A DNA stretch of 64,000 bases from assembly GCA_018105865.1 (NCBI GenBank), contig CM030837.1, forward strand, positions 9,806,725 to 9,870,724, in the 5' to 3' direction. The translations under genes were made by a program, and so were the position numbers. This DNA is from Metaphire vulgaris (taxonomy: Eukaryota; Annelida; Clitellata; Crassiclitellata; Megascolecidae). Below the pieces are notes generated by a model. The model saw only the letters and a list, made by a program, of their open reading frames with translations, did no database searches and was not told the origin of the DNA. Positions within the stretch are counted from its first letter, which is position 1. Each line of letters opens with the position of its first letter. Of this stretch, positions 1 through 10,592 are shown in pieces.

Positions 1-304
1 CCTGCTCCGCTTCTATTGTCACCATTATCACTCTATCTTCATATCTCTCTATGTTTGTTATGTTTCTGATCAATTCCTTCTTTAGGAGTAATGCCACCCC
101 TCTCTGCCTCTTTTTTCCTCCCGCATAAATAACCCTGATCTCCTCCGTCTCCTCATCTGTTATATTACTAGTGAACTCGCCTCCTTCTTTCCATCGAACC
201 TCTGCCAAGCCCAATATGTCCAATCGCGCCTTCCTCATTCCCTGTATGATATCTGCTAGCTTCCCAGGTCGTAACACACTTCTAATATTCCAACGTTTCA
301 ATTT
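1..304 (-). pseudogene. RTE-type LINE endonuclease, N-terminal fragment (cut by window edge)
   Basis: Read on the minus strand, this frame stays open for about 100 codons to the window edge. It begins with WNIRSVLRPGKLADII, continues with ILGLAEVRW, which holds the glutamate expected of the APE-type endonuclease, and then VIYAGGKKRQRGVALLL. This is the N-terminal pattern of the endonuclease of RTE/BovB-like non-LTR retrotransposons, which nicks target DNA to prime reverse transcription. The rest of the protein lies to the left of the window. It may be the same family as the RTE at 28408-30712, but the two pieces do not overlap. An in-frame stop sits just upstream, so the true start is unclear. 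Confidence 0.75.
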
Positions 305-1180
305 TCAGCTTTTTCTGTTTTCCACAGGGGTTTCGCTTATTGACGACCTTGGAAGCCCTGTTACTGCCACTGCCGGACGCGTCTCCACCAACTAAGTCGG
401 TGGCTCCGTTAACGTCGTTCGCTGCTTTATCTTTTACTGGATACATTTTGCACTAGAGATGTTAGTCAGGGTTGGTTAGCAGTTCCTTCCCTGCGGTGTT
501 TTTCTGGAGACACCATCTCTCTGTCTAATTGCTCACCGCAGAGTTTAGCCTGCTATTGGGCAGTTTCCCGGGGGGTACCAAGAGGAGGTACTGCGGTGAG
601 CTTTCGTACGAGAGGCTATACCAACCGAGAGGTCTTCTACTCGTCGAAGCTGCCTCTCCTTTCGCCCCGTAAGGGCTAGTTGGTGATCGATTTGTCCTCG
701 GTCTCTAGGACCTCTTCATCGATACTTGGACGCATCGCACGATAACCCCCTGCCTATAGCAGTTTAACTTTTATCCACCGACTACACTCTTATTGGGATT
801 CTTGTATGTGCCAGCCGGCCATCCAGGTTGGACCATTGGTCCTACCATTGTCCATTGCAACACTTCGTTTCATAACTTTTGTCAGTGCACTACACTTACC
901 CCAGCAGGCAGCAACTCGTAATATCTATATGTTTATTCAATAAACATAGAGATATTAAGAGCTTTATTGTTTACGAATGTGAGGCTAAACAGGCGAATAT
1001 ATTTTTATGTGCAGTACTGTGGAGAATTTGCATTCTTTTGTATACCTATAGTATATACGCGGCTATGTTTATCTACGGGTGTCATGGCGGCCCGCTACCT
1101 GGAATCAGCCCAGACCATGCGTCCAGCATAAGCCTGTATGTGGAAGCCAGCTGTGGACGCCATATTTGTTAACGCAGACC
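305..1180. other. No gene seen; probable upstream part of the minus-strand RTE, then unassigned DNA
   Basis: About 0.9 kb without a convincing reading frame. The first 500 bases lie directly 5' of the RTE endonuclease on the minus strand and may be its untranslated leader (inference from position only). The remainder shows no repeat or gene signal that I can name. Confidence 0.3.
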
Positions 1181-1293
1181 TCAAGACAGAGCAGCAGAAA
1201 ATGGCGCCCACCAATCAAAATCTGTATACTAAACATGAATATTCATGAGACTGTTTTCATTGGTCGGCGCCATTTTCTGCTGCTCTGTCTTGA
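1181..1293. mobile_element. 113-bp palindromic MITE
   Basis: Two 35-base arms (1181-1215 and 1259-1293) are reverse complements with one mismatch; the outer end reads TCAAGACAGAGCAGCAG. The 43-base centre has no coding potential. The structure is a foldback or MITE-like element. I could not identify a target-site duplication, so the exact ends and superfamily are open. Confidence 0.75.
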
Positions 1294-1597
1294 GTTGCTT
1301 GTGCAACATTGCGTTTGCGATAGGCGACATCCAATGGTGATAGCATTCGAATCCAATACTGTTTCATTTAATTTACAATGAAATAATTGATTAAAATAAT
1401 CGTCGAACGTTTGCTGAATCATCCCAGCGAGATTACAAATTTTCGCAACTTTTGAATTTTTGAGCCCGTTTTCAAATCCGGGTTTTTCTGGGCTTTTTAA
1501 AAACGCAATCTGGGCTTTTTCCTATGTTTTGCGTAAAAACATATGGCGGATAGTCTCCGCCCACACGCCCATAGCTGGTTTCAGACGTTAATCAGGC

Positions 1598-1833
1598 TGC
1601 GTCTTTTTTTCTGCAAACAAACAGAAGGTTATGCATAGGGTTTAGGTTAGGGGTTAGGGTTAACTAACCCTTAACTGACCCTAACCTTAACCCTGACCCT
1701 AACCCTAACTCTAACCCTAAGCCTAACCCTAACCCATAAAGTTGTCTTTGTTTTAGAAATATTCACATTAAGATCGTCACGCGGTTCATAAATATTCATA
1801 TAACCTTCTGTTTGTTTGCAGAAAAAAGACGCA
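1598..1833. mobile_element. Inverted-repeat element with telomere-like core
   Basis: A left arm at 1598-1632 (TGCGTCTTTTTTTCTGCAAA...) and a right arm at 1800-1833 are near-perfect reverse complements of about 34 bases, differing by one T in a homopolymer. The loop is dominated by TTAGGG-type repeats, followed by a short AT-rich stretch. No reading frame. Best described as a MITE-like element of unknown superfamily. Confidence 0.75.
1636..1733. repeat. Interstitial telomere-like repeats, head to head
   Basis: The plus strand first shows degenerate TTAGGG units (GGTTAGGGGTTAGGGTTAAC) and then switches to CCCTAA units for about 70 bases. This is the orientation expected of two fused chromosome ends, but here it is the loop of a small inverted-repeat element. 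Several units are degenerate (for example CCCTGA and CCTTAA). Confidence 0.85.
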
Positions 1834-2466
1834 AGCAGGCCTGCTTAGGCATAGATTTATTATAATTCACTAGATGCCGTCTATCTATGGCAAAGTCAGG
1901 CCAAAGTTGAAGCCAGTTTGAATGGATGGTGTGTCAAGAAATGTTTACCCCGCAGATATCTTGAAGACCTCATAATCTTTAGCGCTATAATATTTATTTG
2001 AGAGCAGCGCCTACTTAGATATGGACGACGTCACCGCTTTAATATCGTGTACCATAGTTGCTTTAAATGTGTTCCGTTTGATCTTTTATTCATATTTTCC
2101 ACAATTCTTATTCGTGCCAATTGATTTCCGAATATAAATACTATAATCGTATCGTAAAAGTAGATTTTTAGGTCGATTATTAGTTGAGTTTGAAGCCGTT
2201 TTGTGCATTGCTGATTTCCGCCGAAAGCTCTTGGTTTTCTGACGCCAAATTCGTTATAATTCAGGTTTATTTCACTATAGTTATTAAGATATTGGTGATC
2301 AAATTGTCTATGGACGTTTAACGTTACGAACAATCAGAACGCTCCGTTCCTTGGTCACGAGACCCAATTCTTCAGACCTCGGCTTCCATTGGACCCGTAC
2401 CTCAGATCGCTGTTGCCTTGTCATTCGTAGAAGCCTCCCCTTCTACCTCCGCTCCATTTCGGAGGC
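1834..2466. other. No gene or repeat seen
   Basis: About 630 bases of AT-rich sequence up to the TATA box at 2467. A 100-codon minus-strand frame exists here (2031-2333) but shows no domain or compositional sign of being a protein. Confidence 0.3.
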
Positions 2467-2500
2467 TATATAAATGCGAGAGCGCGCACAGTTCTTCAGT
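2467..2500 (+). promoter_or_regulatory. Probable TATA plus initiator core promoter
   Basis: TATATAA at 2467-2473 is followed by an initiator-like TTCAGTT with its A at 2498, 31 bases from the first T of the TATA box. That is the canonical spacing for RNA polymerase II. No long reading frame follows. About 1 kb downstream lie AATAAA signals (3476 and 3574), so this could be the promoter of a solo LTR or of a non-coding transcript. Confidence 0.45.
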
Positions 2501-2536
2501 TCGAATCGGACTCCTGTAAGTTGACACTTACTGAAA

Positions 2537-2870
2537 TCCAGCTTCGGCTGAGCAGCTCTTTTGAGCACAAACCTCCAGCTTCGGCTGAGCAGCTCTTTTT
2601 TAGCACAAACCTCCAGCTTTGGCTGAGCAGCTCTTTTGAACACAAACCTCCAGCTTCGGCTGAGCAGCTCTTTTTGAGCACAAATCCAGCTTCGGCTGAG
2701 CAGCTCTTTTGAGCACAAACCTCCAGCTTCGGCTGAGCAGCTCTTTTTTAGCACAAACCTCCAGCTTTGGCTGAGCAGCTCTTTTGAACACAAACCTTCA
2801 GCTTCGGCTGAGCAGCTCTTTTTGAGCACAAACCTCCAGCTTCGGCTGAGCATCCCTTCGTGGGCACAAA
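2537..2870. repeat. Minisatellite of ~37 bp with four-unit higher-order pattern
   Basis: Nine tandem copies of a 33-38-base unit (core CTTCGGCTGAGCAGCTCTTT). Four unit variants differ by GAGCAC, TTAGCAC, CTTTGG...GAACAC and a GAGCAC form with an extra T. They occur in the same order twice, giving a higher-order repeat of roughly 146 bases plus a final partial unit. It begins about 40 bases downstream of the putative initiator. Long reading frames on both strands here are by-products of the repeat. Confidence 0.85.
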
Positions 2871-3139
2871 TCCCATTTTAACGGAGCAGCTCTTCTTGAG
2901 CGATTCATAAGTCCCGCTCGCGGGCACCAGCTTAGCTGGCTCGGAGCTCCTAACACCCGCCGAATTTATTCTGCGTTGTGAATAAGGCTATTCTGCGAAG
3001 GTCTAATTTGTGAATGTTGCGTTTTATCTGTAGACGTTGCCGCCTCTTGCCGCTCGCCCCTGGAGGAGGATCGTTTCTGTTCTTGTAGTAAGGTGACAGT
3101 ATTACTTAAGGTGATAGGAGAGCCCAGCTCTCTAGTTCT

Positions 3140-3312
3140 AGTTCGCTTAGAAGATAATGTCGCTGCTTGAATTTAACTCTTATTCCTTTCGCATTAGTTG
3201 TTTAGGAACGATCCTGGCTCCGCCAGTTCGCTTAGAAAGTAATGTCGTTGCATAAGTTTGACTATTATTTCTTTTGCATTAGTTGTTAGGAGCGATCCTG
3301 GCTCCGCCAGTT
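3140..3312. repeat. Tandem duplication of ~90 bp
   Basis: Two successive copies of a block that begins AGTTCGCTTAGAA and ends GATCCTGGCTCCGCC, followed by the first bases of a third copy (AGTTCATTTAGAA). The copies differ at about a dozen positions. They are inside the unit bounded by the TATA box at 2467 and the poly(A) signal at 3476. Confidence 0.75.
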
Positions 3313-4507
3313 CATTTAGAATACACTAGGTTCTTTGCTTCGTCGCCTCATTTATAATTGTCATTCGTAGTTAGAACGAAGTATGTGCGTGGATTGCCCT
3401 TCCTCAAAAAGTTAAGACGTTCCTCATAAGAATTTGATTGTTTGTACTTTGATGACGGTTTTCTACTGACGTTCTAATAAAGGATTAAATACATCGTAGT
3501 GTCGTCTTCTCGCAAGCAAGGTCACGCCAGACCGGGTGGGGATCCAGTATTTCGTTGTTAAGGCACATTTCTGAATAAACTCACCCAGGGTCATTTCGGA
3601 ATTTTCGCCACAGTACATTGATAGTTTGTATGTCTGCTATGTGTTGGTGGAAGAAACCGTATGCACCGTTCACTTGGAAATGCGAGCATTCTTTAAGCTC
3701 AATGAATCATTTATTGACTAGCTATGTCGTTATTTCAAAGATTCGGCAATGTTTTGCGAGATGCAAACTAAGAACATCATCGACGAGTACGAACTGAAAT
3801 TAGCGACATGTTACTTAACTGAATTTGAAACTGAAACTGGATTTACTGTTGAACTTTACTTAGAAATTGAACTGAAATTAAAGCGACAAAAATAACTGAA
3901 ATTGAAACTGAATTAGATATTGCCCCTTCATAACTGAAATAGAAATTGAAGCAAGAATTATTTTCATAAGTTAAATATATATCACTGAATCCGCTTACTG
4001 TTTCAACTTTCATTCCCACCTCGTTGGAGCTCGTCCAAACGGTTCCATTCGTCCAAACTGTTCCATTTGTCCACAACCTTTGCACAATTTTAATTGTAAA
4101 ATAATTAAGTTCTTCTATTGATGTTATATCAAATATCATTATATTATAATAATCTATTATTGTAATAATAATAATTATAATTAAGTTCTTCTACAAATAT
4201 TATTATTAAGTTCTTCTACAGATGTTATTATGTTATTATGTTACTTTCAATTATTTTTATGCTTTGGAAATAATAAATGATGACGATAGAGAATTTTTTC
4301 TTTCTTGGACCCACCCTCTGCTTAAACAATTTGCACTTGTCGCCTCTTGTGCTGTTATAGTGTGCCAATGTAAAGAATCGATCGAAAGGGAGGTGGGGAG
4401 ATGGTGAACAACCTGAGATTCGCAAATAACGTAGATCTGCTAGTGCTAGAAGAAGAAATCGAAATTGTAAGGGTGGTTATCTATTCTTCATTTACGTTGT
4501 CCTTTTA
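3313..4507. other. AT-rich region with two AATAAA signals and degenerate simple repeats
   Basis: AATAAA at 3476-3481 and 3574-3579 may be the poly(A) signals of the unit starting near 2498. From 3780 to 3960 there is a degenerate repeat around ACTGAAATTGAA, and from 4030 to 4070 a short repeat around GTTCCATTCGTCCAAAC. No convincing gene. Confidence 0.4.

Positions 4508-4587
<80 letters not shown>
4508..4587. repeat. (GA)n microsatellite
   Basis: About 39 uninterrupted GA dinucleotides, directly visible. Confidence 0.97.
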
Positions 4588-4590
<3 letters not shown>

Positions 4591-4736
4591 AAATATTTAG
4601 TGCATGCATGTCAAAGTTTTTGACTATTTCTTTGAGTTAAAACCATAAAACTCAGAGCGACGACAGTCCGCGTCAACGCCATAACTTTCACCCTCTTCAA
4701 CAGTACTATTAGGCCCACGTATTTACACCAAATCTA

Positions 4737-5502
4737 CAGGGTGTCTACGAAAAAAAACCCCCAGCAGGAAAACTTTGATTTCTTAAAAGTTCCTAAATAT
4801 GTTTTTATCAAAATTGCCACACTTGTGCAGCACATATTTTCTCACCTTTCTGCCAATTTTCATCTTATTTGCATGTAAGGTCGCCATTTTGTGTGATATC
4901 AAAGTCAAACTTCAATTTTTACTACTCAGTCGCAGCATGGCAGGCCTAAATATCTATAGCTTCACATAAATTTGGCTTCATGTCAATTTTAGTGGTATTA
5001 GTAGCAGTTATTGTTGTTGTTCCAGTAGTAGTAGTAAAGTTTAAATCGAATGCAATTTTGTAGACATGTTTTTAAACTCACAGAATTCGACATAACAATA
5101 AAAGTTTGATTTAAACTTTCAAAATGGGTAAAATATCGAATGAAGATAACATGCAAATTCAGACATTGCGGGAGCTTGGCTTTGGATACCGAACAATTTT
5201 TGCAATTAGGGTTATGGTTAGGGTTAGGGTTTGCAATTATGCCCGATAACCATCTTGAACAATTGTGATTTAAGTTGAAATTTCTGGACCATCAATTAAA
5301 TTTTGTCTGTTGATTCGTAAAAATCGAAGTTTGACTTTGATATCACACAAAATGGCCATCTTACAAGTAAATGAGATGAAAATTGGCAAAAAGGTGAGGA
5401 AATATGTGCTGTACACGTGTAAAAATTTTGATAGAAATATATTTAGGAACTTTTTAAGAAATCATAGTTTTCCTGCTGGGTGGTTTTTTCATAGACACCC
5501 TG
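4737..5502 (+). mobile_element. Tc1/mariner-like element, internally deleted
   Basis: The ends are CAGGGTGTCTA (4737) and its reverse complement (ending 5502), each flanked by TA (4735-4736 and 5503-5504), the target duplicated by Tc1/mariner transposases. The inverted repeats are long: similarity runs about 190-200 bases inward on both sides, including GCCATTTTGTGTGATATCAA. The 766-base element keeps only the first residues of a transposase (5124-5249), so it must move, if at all, with a transposase from elsewhere. Confidence 0.85.
5124..5249 (+). pseudogene. Truncated mariner-like transposase N-terminus (41 aa)
   Basis: Starts MGKISNEDNMQIQTLRELG and then FGYRTIFA, which resembles the first helix-turn-helix of Tc1/mariner transposases that binds the inverted repeats. 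It then runs into TTAGGG-type repeats (5206-5232), which are translated as VMVRVRV, and stops. Everything that would carry the DDE/D catalytic domain is missing. Confidence 0.55.
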
Positions 5503-5562
5503 TATATATTTAATTTCAAGTCCAAAAGCCCAAACCTCAATTTCATAAGAAGCCCTGAAAAT

Positions 5563-5697
5563 CGCTCATACAGAAATCTTACAATCGAGCCCCAACAGTG
5601 TGGCAGAAGCTGCAGAACTAATGGGACTGACGGTAAATATAGAAAAACACAACCAATGGTATTTGGAAAACAAGAATGCACTGAATACGTGACAGCC
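5563..5697 (+). pseudogene. Short degenerate LINE reverse-transcriptase fragment
   Basis: A 44-codon frame reading AHTEILQSSPNSVAEAAELM then GLTVNIEKHN matches the region just after the YADD box of RTE-like reverse transcriptases (pattern LLAHTEE...VAEAAEQIGLTINIKKTK). No flanking part of the element is recognisable. Ends are approximate. Confidence 0.45.
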
Positions 5698-5905
5698 AAC
5701 GAATATAAAATCGCAGACGTAACAACTACTTTGAGTCTGCTGACATGGGATAACGACTTCAGCTAGAAGATAAAAAGAAGGTAGCAAAAGCAACAGGAGC
5801 AATCTTTGTGACACGCCTGTTCTAAGGCATCTGAAAATGAGGCAAGTTCTCAGCTATTTTACATTGAGTGTGTGCCAAAGATACCATAAAGCTTTATGGC
5901 GGGGT

Positions 5906-7601
5906 TATTGTTATTGTTCATGACAATTTATATAGCGCCGTAACATAGCAAGGGCCAAAGTCAAGGGTGTTTTACAAGGAACGTGGAAACGAGATATTAA
6001 ATAAATACGTCTTTAGTTTGCTCGCAAATTCTCCAAAGGAAGTGACAGACGACACGCTGTCCGGCAAGGAATTTCAGAGGAGGGAATTTCCGTGCGAGGA
6101 AGAACGTTCTCAGAACTTGACAGTCTTCGACGCAGGTGGAACGTACAGTTGGATACGCCTACTGGAACGAAGGTGAAGCCGTCGATCGCTCGACACAGGC
6201 CTTCGAACGAGCGTCGCGAGGTATTCCGGACAGAATGGATCGTGTAGAACCCGGAACGTCAACGAACAGCGCTTGAACACGATACGCTCCTGGGACCCGA
6301 AGCCAATGCAGTTTGTCCCGAAGTAGATAGGTCACGTGGTCGCTCCAACGCACCCTAAAGATCAAACAGCGTTTAGGATTGACTGCAGTCTGGCAAGCGG
6401 ACGGTCGGTCGGGAAGGCCCAGAAGTAACCCGTTGCAGTAGTCGATCAGCGATACCACGAAGGCGCGAACCAGTTGTATGGCCGCCGCAGTCGAAATATA
6501 CCGACGGACCTCTCTAATCGTTCGAAGTTGCCGGAAGCATGCACGGGACACGTTATCGACATGTCCAGCGAAGGACAGCGTTTCGTCGACAAGTACTCCA
6601 AGCAGGCGCACATCGGTCGATGGTCGAATGTCGGTTTCTTCAAGGTGAAGCTCGGTGCGAGCGATCACAGGTTTCCTCCTCGGAGTACTAAACCAGATCA
6701 GCTCGGTCTTCTTAGGGTTCAGGGCCAGCCGATTGACAGCGGCCTAGCGCGCGATCTCAATTATGCAATCCTCTAGACGCTTTAAAAGATGATCGGACTC
6801 CGAGGGCAGACAGGAGGAGTACACCTGCCCATCGTCAGCGTACGCGTGCCAGGATAAACCGAACGATTCGATAATCCTCCCGACATTCGCCACGTAGAGC
6901 ACGAACAGGAGAGGACTGAGGGTTGATCCCTGCGGCACGCCACTCAGTACACTGCGTGAGACGGACACCAAACCGTCCCAAGACACTGGCTGAGTGCGAT
7001 CCGCCAGGTAGTCCTGCAGTCACGCCAGGGCTGGACCCGTGACCCTGAAAGTTCGAGGCGGCGAGAAAGCGTGGCATGGTCTACAGTGTCAAAAGCGGCA
7101 AAGAAGTCGAGAAGACACAAGAGCGACAGTTCACCATTCGCCGTCGAGTCTACGATGTCGTTAAGTATTTTCAGCAAGGCCGTCTCGGTTGAGTGGCCTT
7201 GACGATTCTTGATGTTTTGGATGTTTTGGATTCTTGATGTCTTGACGTTCCTGATAAGGTAAGTCACGAGACGCTCCAACAGTTTGGACAAGAACGGCAA
7301 ATTCGAGACCGCACGAAAGTTAGAAACGTCCGACGGATCCAGACCTGGGCGTTTCAGGTGCGGGCGAACGATGGCGTGTTTCAACGGTAATGGAAATTCC
7401 GCGCTCACAAGTGAGGCTGAAAGAAGGGCGGTGATGAACGGGGCCAACGTAATTGAACGTATCGATGGCCTCTTTCAGCAGCCACGTCGGAAGAGGATCC
7501 GACGGACACTGTTTATCCGGTGCAGCTCTGACGCACGCCGTGACTTCGGATACGGTGGGGGAGCGAACACGGAAAAGGAGGAGCCGGGGTGTCAAGACAA
7601 A
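5906..7601 (-). mobile_element. L2/CR1-group LINE, 5'-truncated
   Basis: The minus strand carries a reverse transcriptase (6159-7595) followed by a 3' end that reads GGCGCTATATAAATTGTC and then AACAATAACAATAA at about 5906. The 3' end resembles that of the LINE at 49844-52808 (GACTTTG and GCGC..TA..AA.TTGTC in common), so the two belong to related families. The 5' side is cut at about 7595. The gypsy element at 7607 inserted right there (target duplication 7602-7606). Confidence 0.75.
6159..7595 (-). pseudogene. L2/CR1-like reverse transcriptase, broken
   Basis: Minus-strand pieces in several frames give, in order, CKQ-type linker (AAPDKQCPSDPLPTWLLKEA), the fingers region NFRAVSNLPFLSKLLERLV, GHSTETALLKILNDIV, LLCLLDFFAAFDTVDH, GVPQGSTLSPLLFVLYVANV, the catalytic box HAYADDGQVYSSC (about 6850) and the C-terminal thumb LLGVLVDETLSF with DYCNGLLLGLP. 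Order and motifs are those of the L2/CR1 group. At least three frameshifts separate the parts and the endonuclease is missing, so it cannot be functional. Confidence 0.8.
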
Positions 7602-7606
7602 ACGTT

Positions 7607-7776
7607 TGTAAAGATAAGCATATATTCGAATGTATATTAGAATGTCACCTTGACAACGACCAAACCAAGACTGATAAGCAGTAGTAAGCAGTGGCTATAT
7701 AGCTATAGCGTCACTATAATGTTCCTTATTGGACGGCGGGCGTGGTCTCAATGCTGTCAGTCCTAGGCCACGTGAT
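7607..7776 (-). repeat. 3' LTR of the gypsy element, ~60 bp shorter than its partner
   Basis: Begins TGTAAAGATAAGCATATATT and matches 13860-14092, including CACTATAATGTTCC and GGACGGCGGGCGTGGTCTC. It lacks about 60 bases that in the partner contain a doubled AGCAGTGGTAACGTATAGC motif. The last bases are TGATA instead of CGACA, so the terminal CA is mutated. Confidence 0.8.
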
Positions 7777-8975
7777 ATCTCATTTTTCCATTTAGACAGA
7801 TACCTAAATAATTAATTAATTAACAGTGCTAAACAATACTAAATAATGACAGCATAATGCCAGTCCAAATGCATAATGGTTAATCACTAAATAATCAGTC
7901 AAAGGCTGTTAGGCTTTAAGTCTATCTATACCTAATTGGCTTTGTTGCATTGGCTCTGGGTTCGCCCTCCTCTGTTGTTCTTCAGTTGGTGGTGGTTGAG
8001 GAGCGTGTGCTGGTAGCAACGTAGCACCAGCGCCATCTGGGGAATCTCACTGGCGTGATTGCGGTTCGTCGTCTATTCGGTAGGGAGCTTCGCTCGAAAA
8101 TGTGACGCGATATGACGTCCTGCGTCGAATTAAAGAATGTGGAAACTGGACGTTGTAGAAACGGAAAGAAAAGACTTTTTTCACTTAGCCTTTCTCAAAA
8201 AATTGTCCTTGGGGTCAAATTTAACACGTACAGTTTGCCCAAGCACTCCTAAGTACCTGTACCAGAAACTCAGTCCAGTGTTTTCTTGCAGGCGGACAAC
8301 TGTAGGCCAGGCGTTGCAATGGAACCTGGCTTATCAAGTCAACCCCACATCTGTCCCTATCTGCCCAGTGTCCGGCCGCCCAGCTGCCTGCTGCTAACTG
8401 CTTAATGACAATGCTTTCAGTCACTGGGCATCGGCCTGGTCAGCCAGTTGACTCACTCTCATTCTAGTCTGTTGTGTCCTGAATATCAGTCAACGATTCT
8501 CTTATGTATAAGTTATAACTGATTTCTCGTGACTCTTTGCGTTAATAGTTTTAACTGGTTGTATTAGTGTATTTGTTAGTGTATGGTCTGGAGTATACAG
8601 TAGCTGCGCATAGTTTTCGAGTGATTCTTGCACATTTTGGATTACTTGTTCTGCAATGGATCTACAGATGTTCAACATACGGCTGATATTCAAATTCATT
8701 CACAGATCCAACAATAGCATTTCGTTGTTATACGTTAGGAGATGACAAACTATGTGATCAGTGGATTAGATCGAATCCTCGTCAAAATTTCATTCCGAAA
8801 AGACTTTGGGAATATGTCAACTGCCTTTCTATCCAATCGATATTGTTACTAGACGAATGGACAGCAACACGCAAACAATGAATGAAGACATACAGCATTG
8901 ACAAACTATTGAGGATATAGGCCTACTTTAAATCAGATGCCGTTCCATCAGTATTTCTCGATGCTCATCTGTAGT
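7777..8975. other. Unassigned internal sequence of the gypsy element
   Basis: Lies between the 3' LTR and the triplet arrays. The first bases, read on the minus strand, are purine-rich (AAATGGAAAAATGAGATA) and could be the polypurine tract. Around 8715-8880 a plus-strand frame reads GDDKLCDQWIRSNPRQNFIP, faintly like the middle of a THAP zinc finger. I do not rely on it. Nothing else recognised. Confidence 0.3.
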
Positions 8976-9034
8976 AATCACAGTGGTTTTAGTAGTGGCG
9001 GCGGCGGCGGCGGTAGTAGTAGTTTGCTTAGTAT

Positions 9035-9101
<67 letters not shown>

Positions 9102-9299
9102 GCTACTACTACTGGTAGTAGTAGTAGTAGTATAGTAGTAATAGTAGTTATAATACGTGTGGGGTATTAGTACTAATAGTAGTAGTTGGAATGTGTTAGT
9201 AATAGTAGTTATCGTAATGGAGTAGTAGTAGTAATGATAAAAGGGGTGGGGTAGTAGTATCAGTAGTAGCTGTAATAGTTGTGGGCAGTGGCTGTTCCA

Positions 9300-9362
<63 letters not shown>

Positions 9363-9372
9363 AACAACAACA

Positions 9373-9430
<58 letters not shown>

Positions 9431-9834
9431 TTACATCACAGTGGTTTTAGTAGTGGCGGCGGCGGCGGCGGTAGTAGTAGTTTACTTAGTATCACACTAC
9501 TACTACTACTGCTACTACTACTACTACTACTGCTACTACTACTGCTACTACTACTACTACTACTACTGCTACTACTGCTGGTAGTAGTAGTAGTAGTATA
9601 GTAATAGTAGTTATAATACGTGTGGGGTATTAGTACTAATAGTAGTAGTTGGAATGTGTTAGTAATAGTAGTTATCGTAATGGAGTAGTAGTAGTAATGA
9701 TAAAAGGGTGGGGTAGTAGTATCAGTAGTAGCTGTAATAGTTGTGGGCAGTGGCTGCAGTGGCTACTACTGCTACTGCTACTACTGCTGCTACTACTGCT
9801 GCTACTGCTACTACTACTGCAACAGCAGCTGCTG

Positions 9835-9865
<31 letters not shown>

Positions 9866-10052
9866 AACAGCAGCTGCTGCTGCTGCTGCTGCTGCTGCTA
9901 CCACTGGTGGTGGTGGTGCAGTAGCTGCTGCTGCTGCTGGTGGTGGTGCAGCAGCTGCTGCTGCTGCTGCTGCTGCCAGTGGTGGTAGCAGCAGCAGCAG
10001 CAGCAGCAGTAGCAGTAGCACTACCTACACCACCAGCAGCAGCACCACCACT

Positions 10053-10088
<36 letters not shown>

Positions 10089-10374
10089 GCAGCAGTTGCA
10101 GCAGCAGTTGTAGTAGTAGTAGCAGTAGCAGTAGCAGCAGTAGTAGCAGTAGCAACACGGCAGTAGTAGTAGTTGTTGCAGTGGAAGCGGTAGCGGTGAC
10201 TGTAGTAGTAGTGGTTATAATAATAGTGGGGCTAGTAGCAGTAGTTGTAATAGTAGCAGTATTAGTAGTGGTTGTAATAATGATGGGGTAGTACCGGTAG
10301 TAGTTGCAGCAGTAGTGGAATAGTAGTCACAATATTGGGGCAGCAGTGGTAGTTAAAATAGTGGGTTAGTGGGT

Positions 10375-10451
<77 letters not shown>

Positions 10452-10592
10452 TAGTAGTAATAGTAGTTATAATAGGTGTGGGCTATTAGTACTAATAGTA
10501 GTAGTTGGAATGTGTTAGTAATAGTAGTTAACGTAATGGAGTAGTAGTAGTAATTATAAAAGGTATCGGGTAGTAGTATCAGTAGTAGCTGT
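8976..10592. repeat. Complex trinucleotide repeat region with a ~450-bp block repeated three times
   Basis: Runs of (CTA)n, (TAG)n, (CTG)n and (CAG)n alternate with a non-repetitive block containing TGGAATGTGTTAGTAATAG and CAGTAGTAGCTGTAATAG. The block occurs at about 9120-9300, 9590-9760 and 10450-10592 (the third copy is interrupted by the MITE at 10593 and continues at 11343). From 9760 to 9990 the strand is CTG-rich and from 9990 to 10165 CAG-rich, so a large hairpin is possible. Poly-Leu, poly-Ser and poly-Ala reading frames are artefacts. Confidence 0.9.

Noticed and set aside
2499..2508. GTTCGAATC resembling a tRNA B box
   Set aside because: No A box at the right distance and no cloverleaf can be formed; it lies next to a polymerase II type TATA box.
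2443..2853. 136-codon minus-strand frame with repeated SCSAEAGGLCSKELLS
   Set aside because: It is the translation of the 37-base minisatellite; other frames on both strands are also open, and no conserved domain is seen.
2537..2870. Regular repeats resembling a CRISPR array
   Set aside because: Units are directly adjacent without unique spacers, and the context is an animal nuclear genome.
7607..7776. Reading this LTR as a solo LTR
   Set aside because: The left flank ACGTT equals the right flank of the LTR at 13860-14092 and the orientation is the same, so the two bound one element.
8928..10166. Open frames of poly-Leu, poly-Tyr, poly-Ser, poly-Ala and poly-Thr up to 141 codons
   Set aside because: They are translations of CTA/TAG/CTG/CAG repeats, open in several frames and on both strands, with no unique sequence of protein character.
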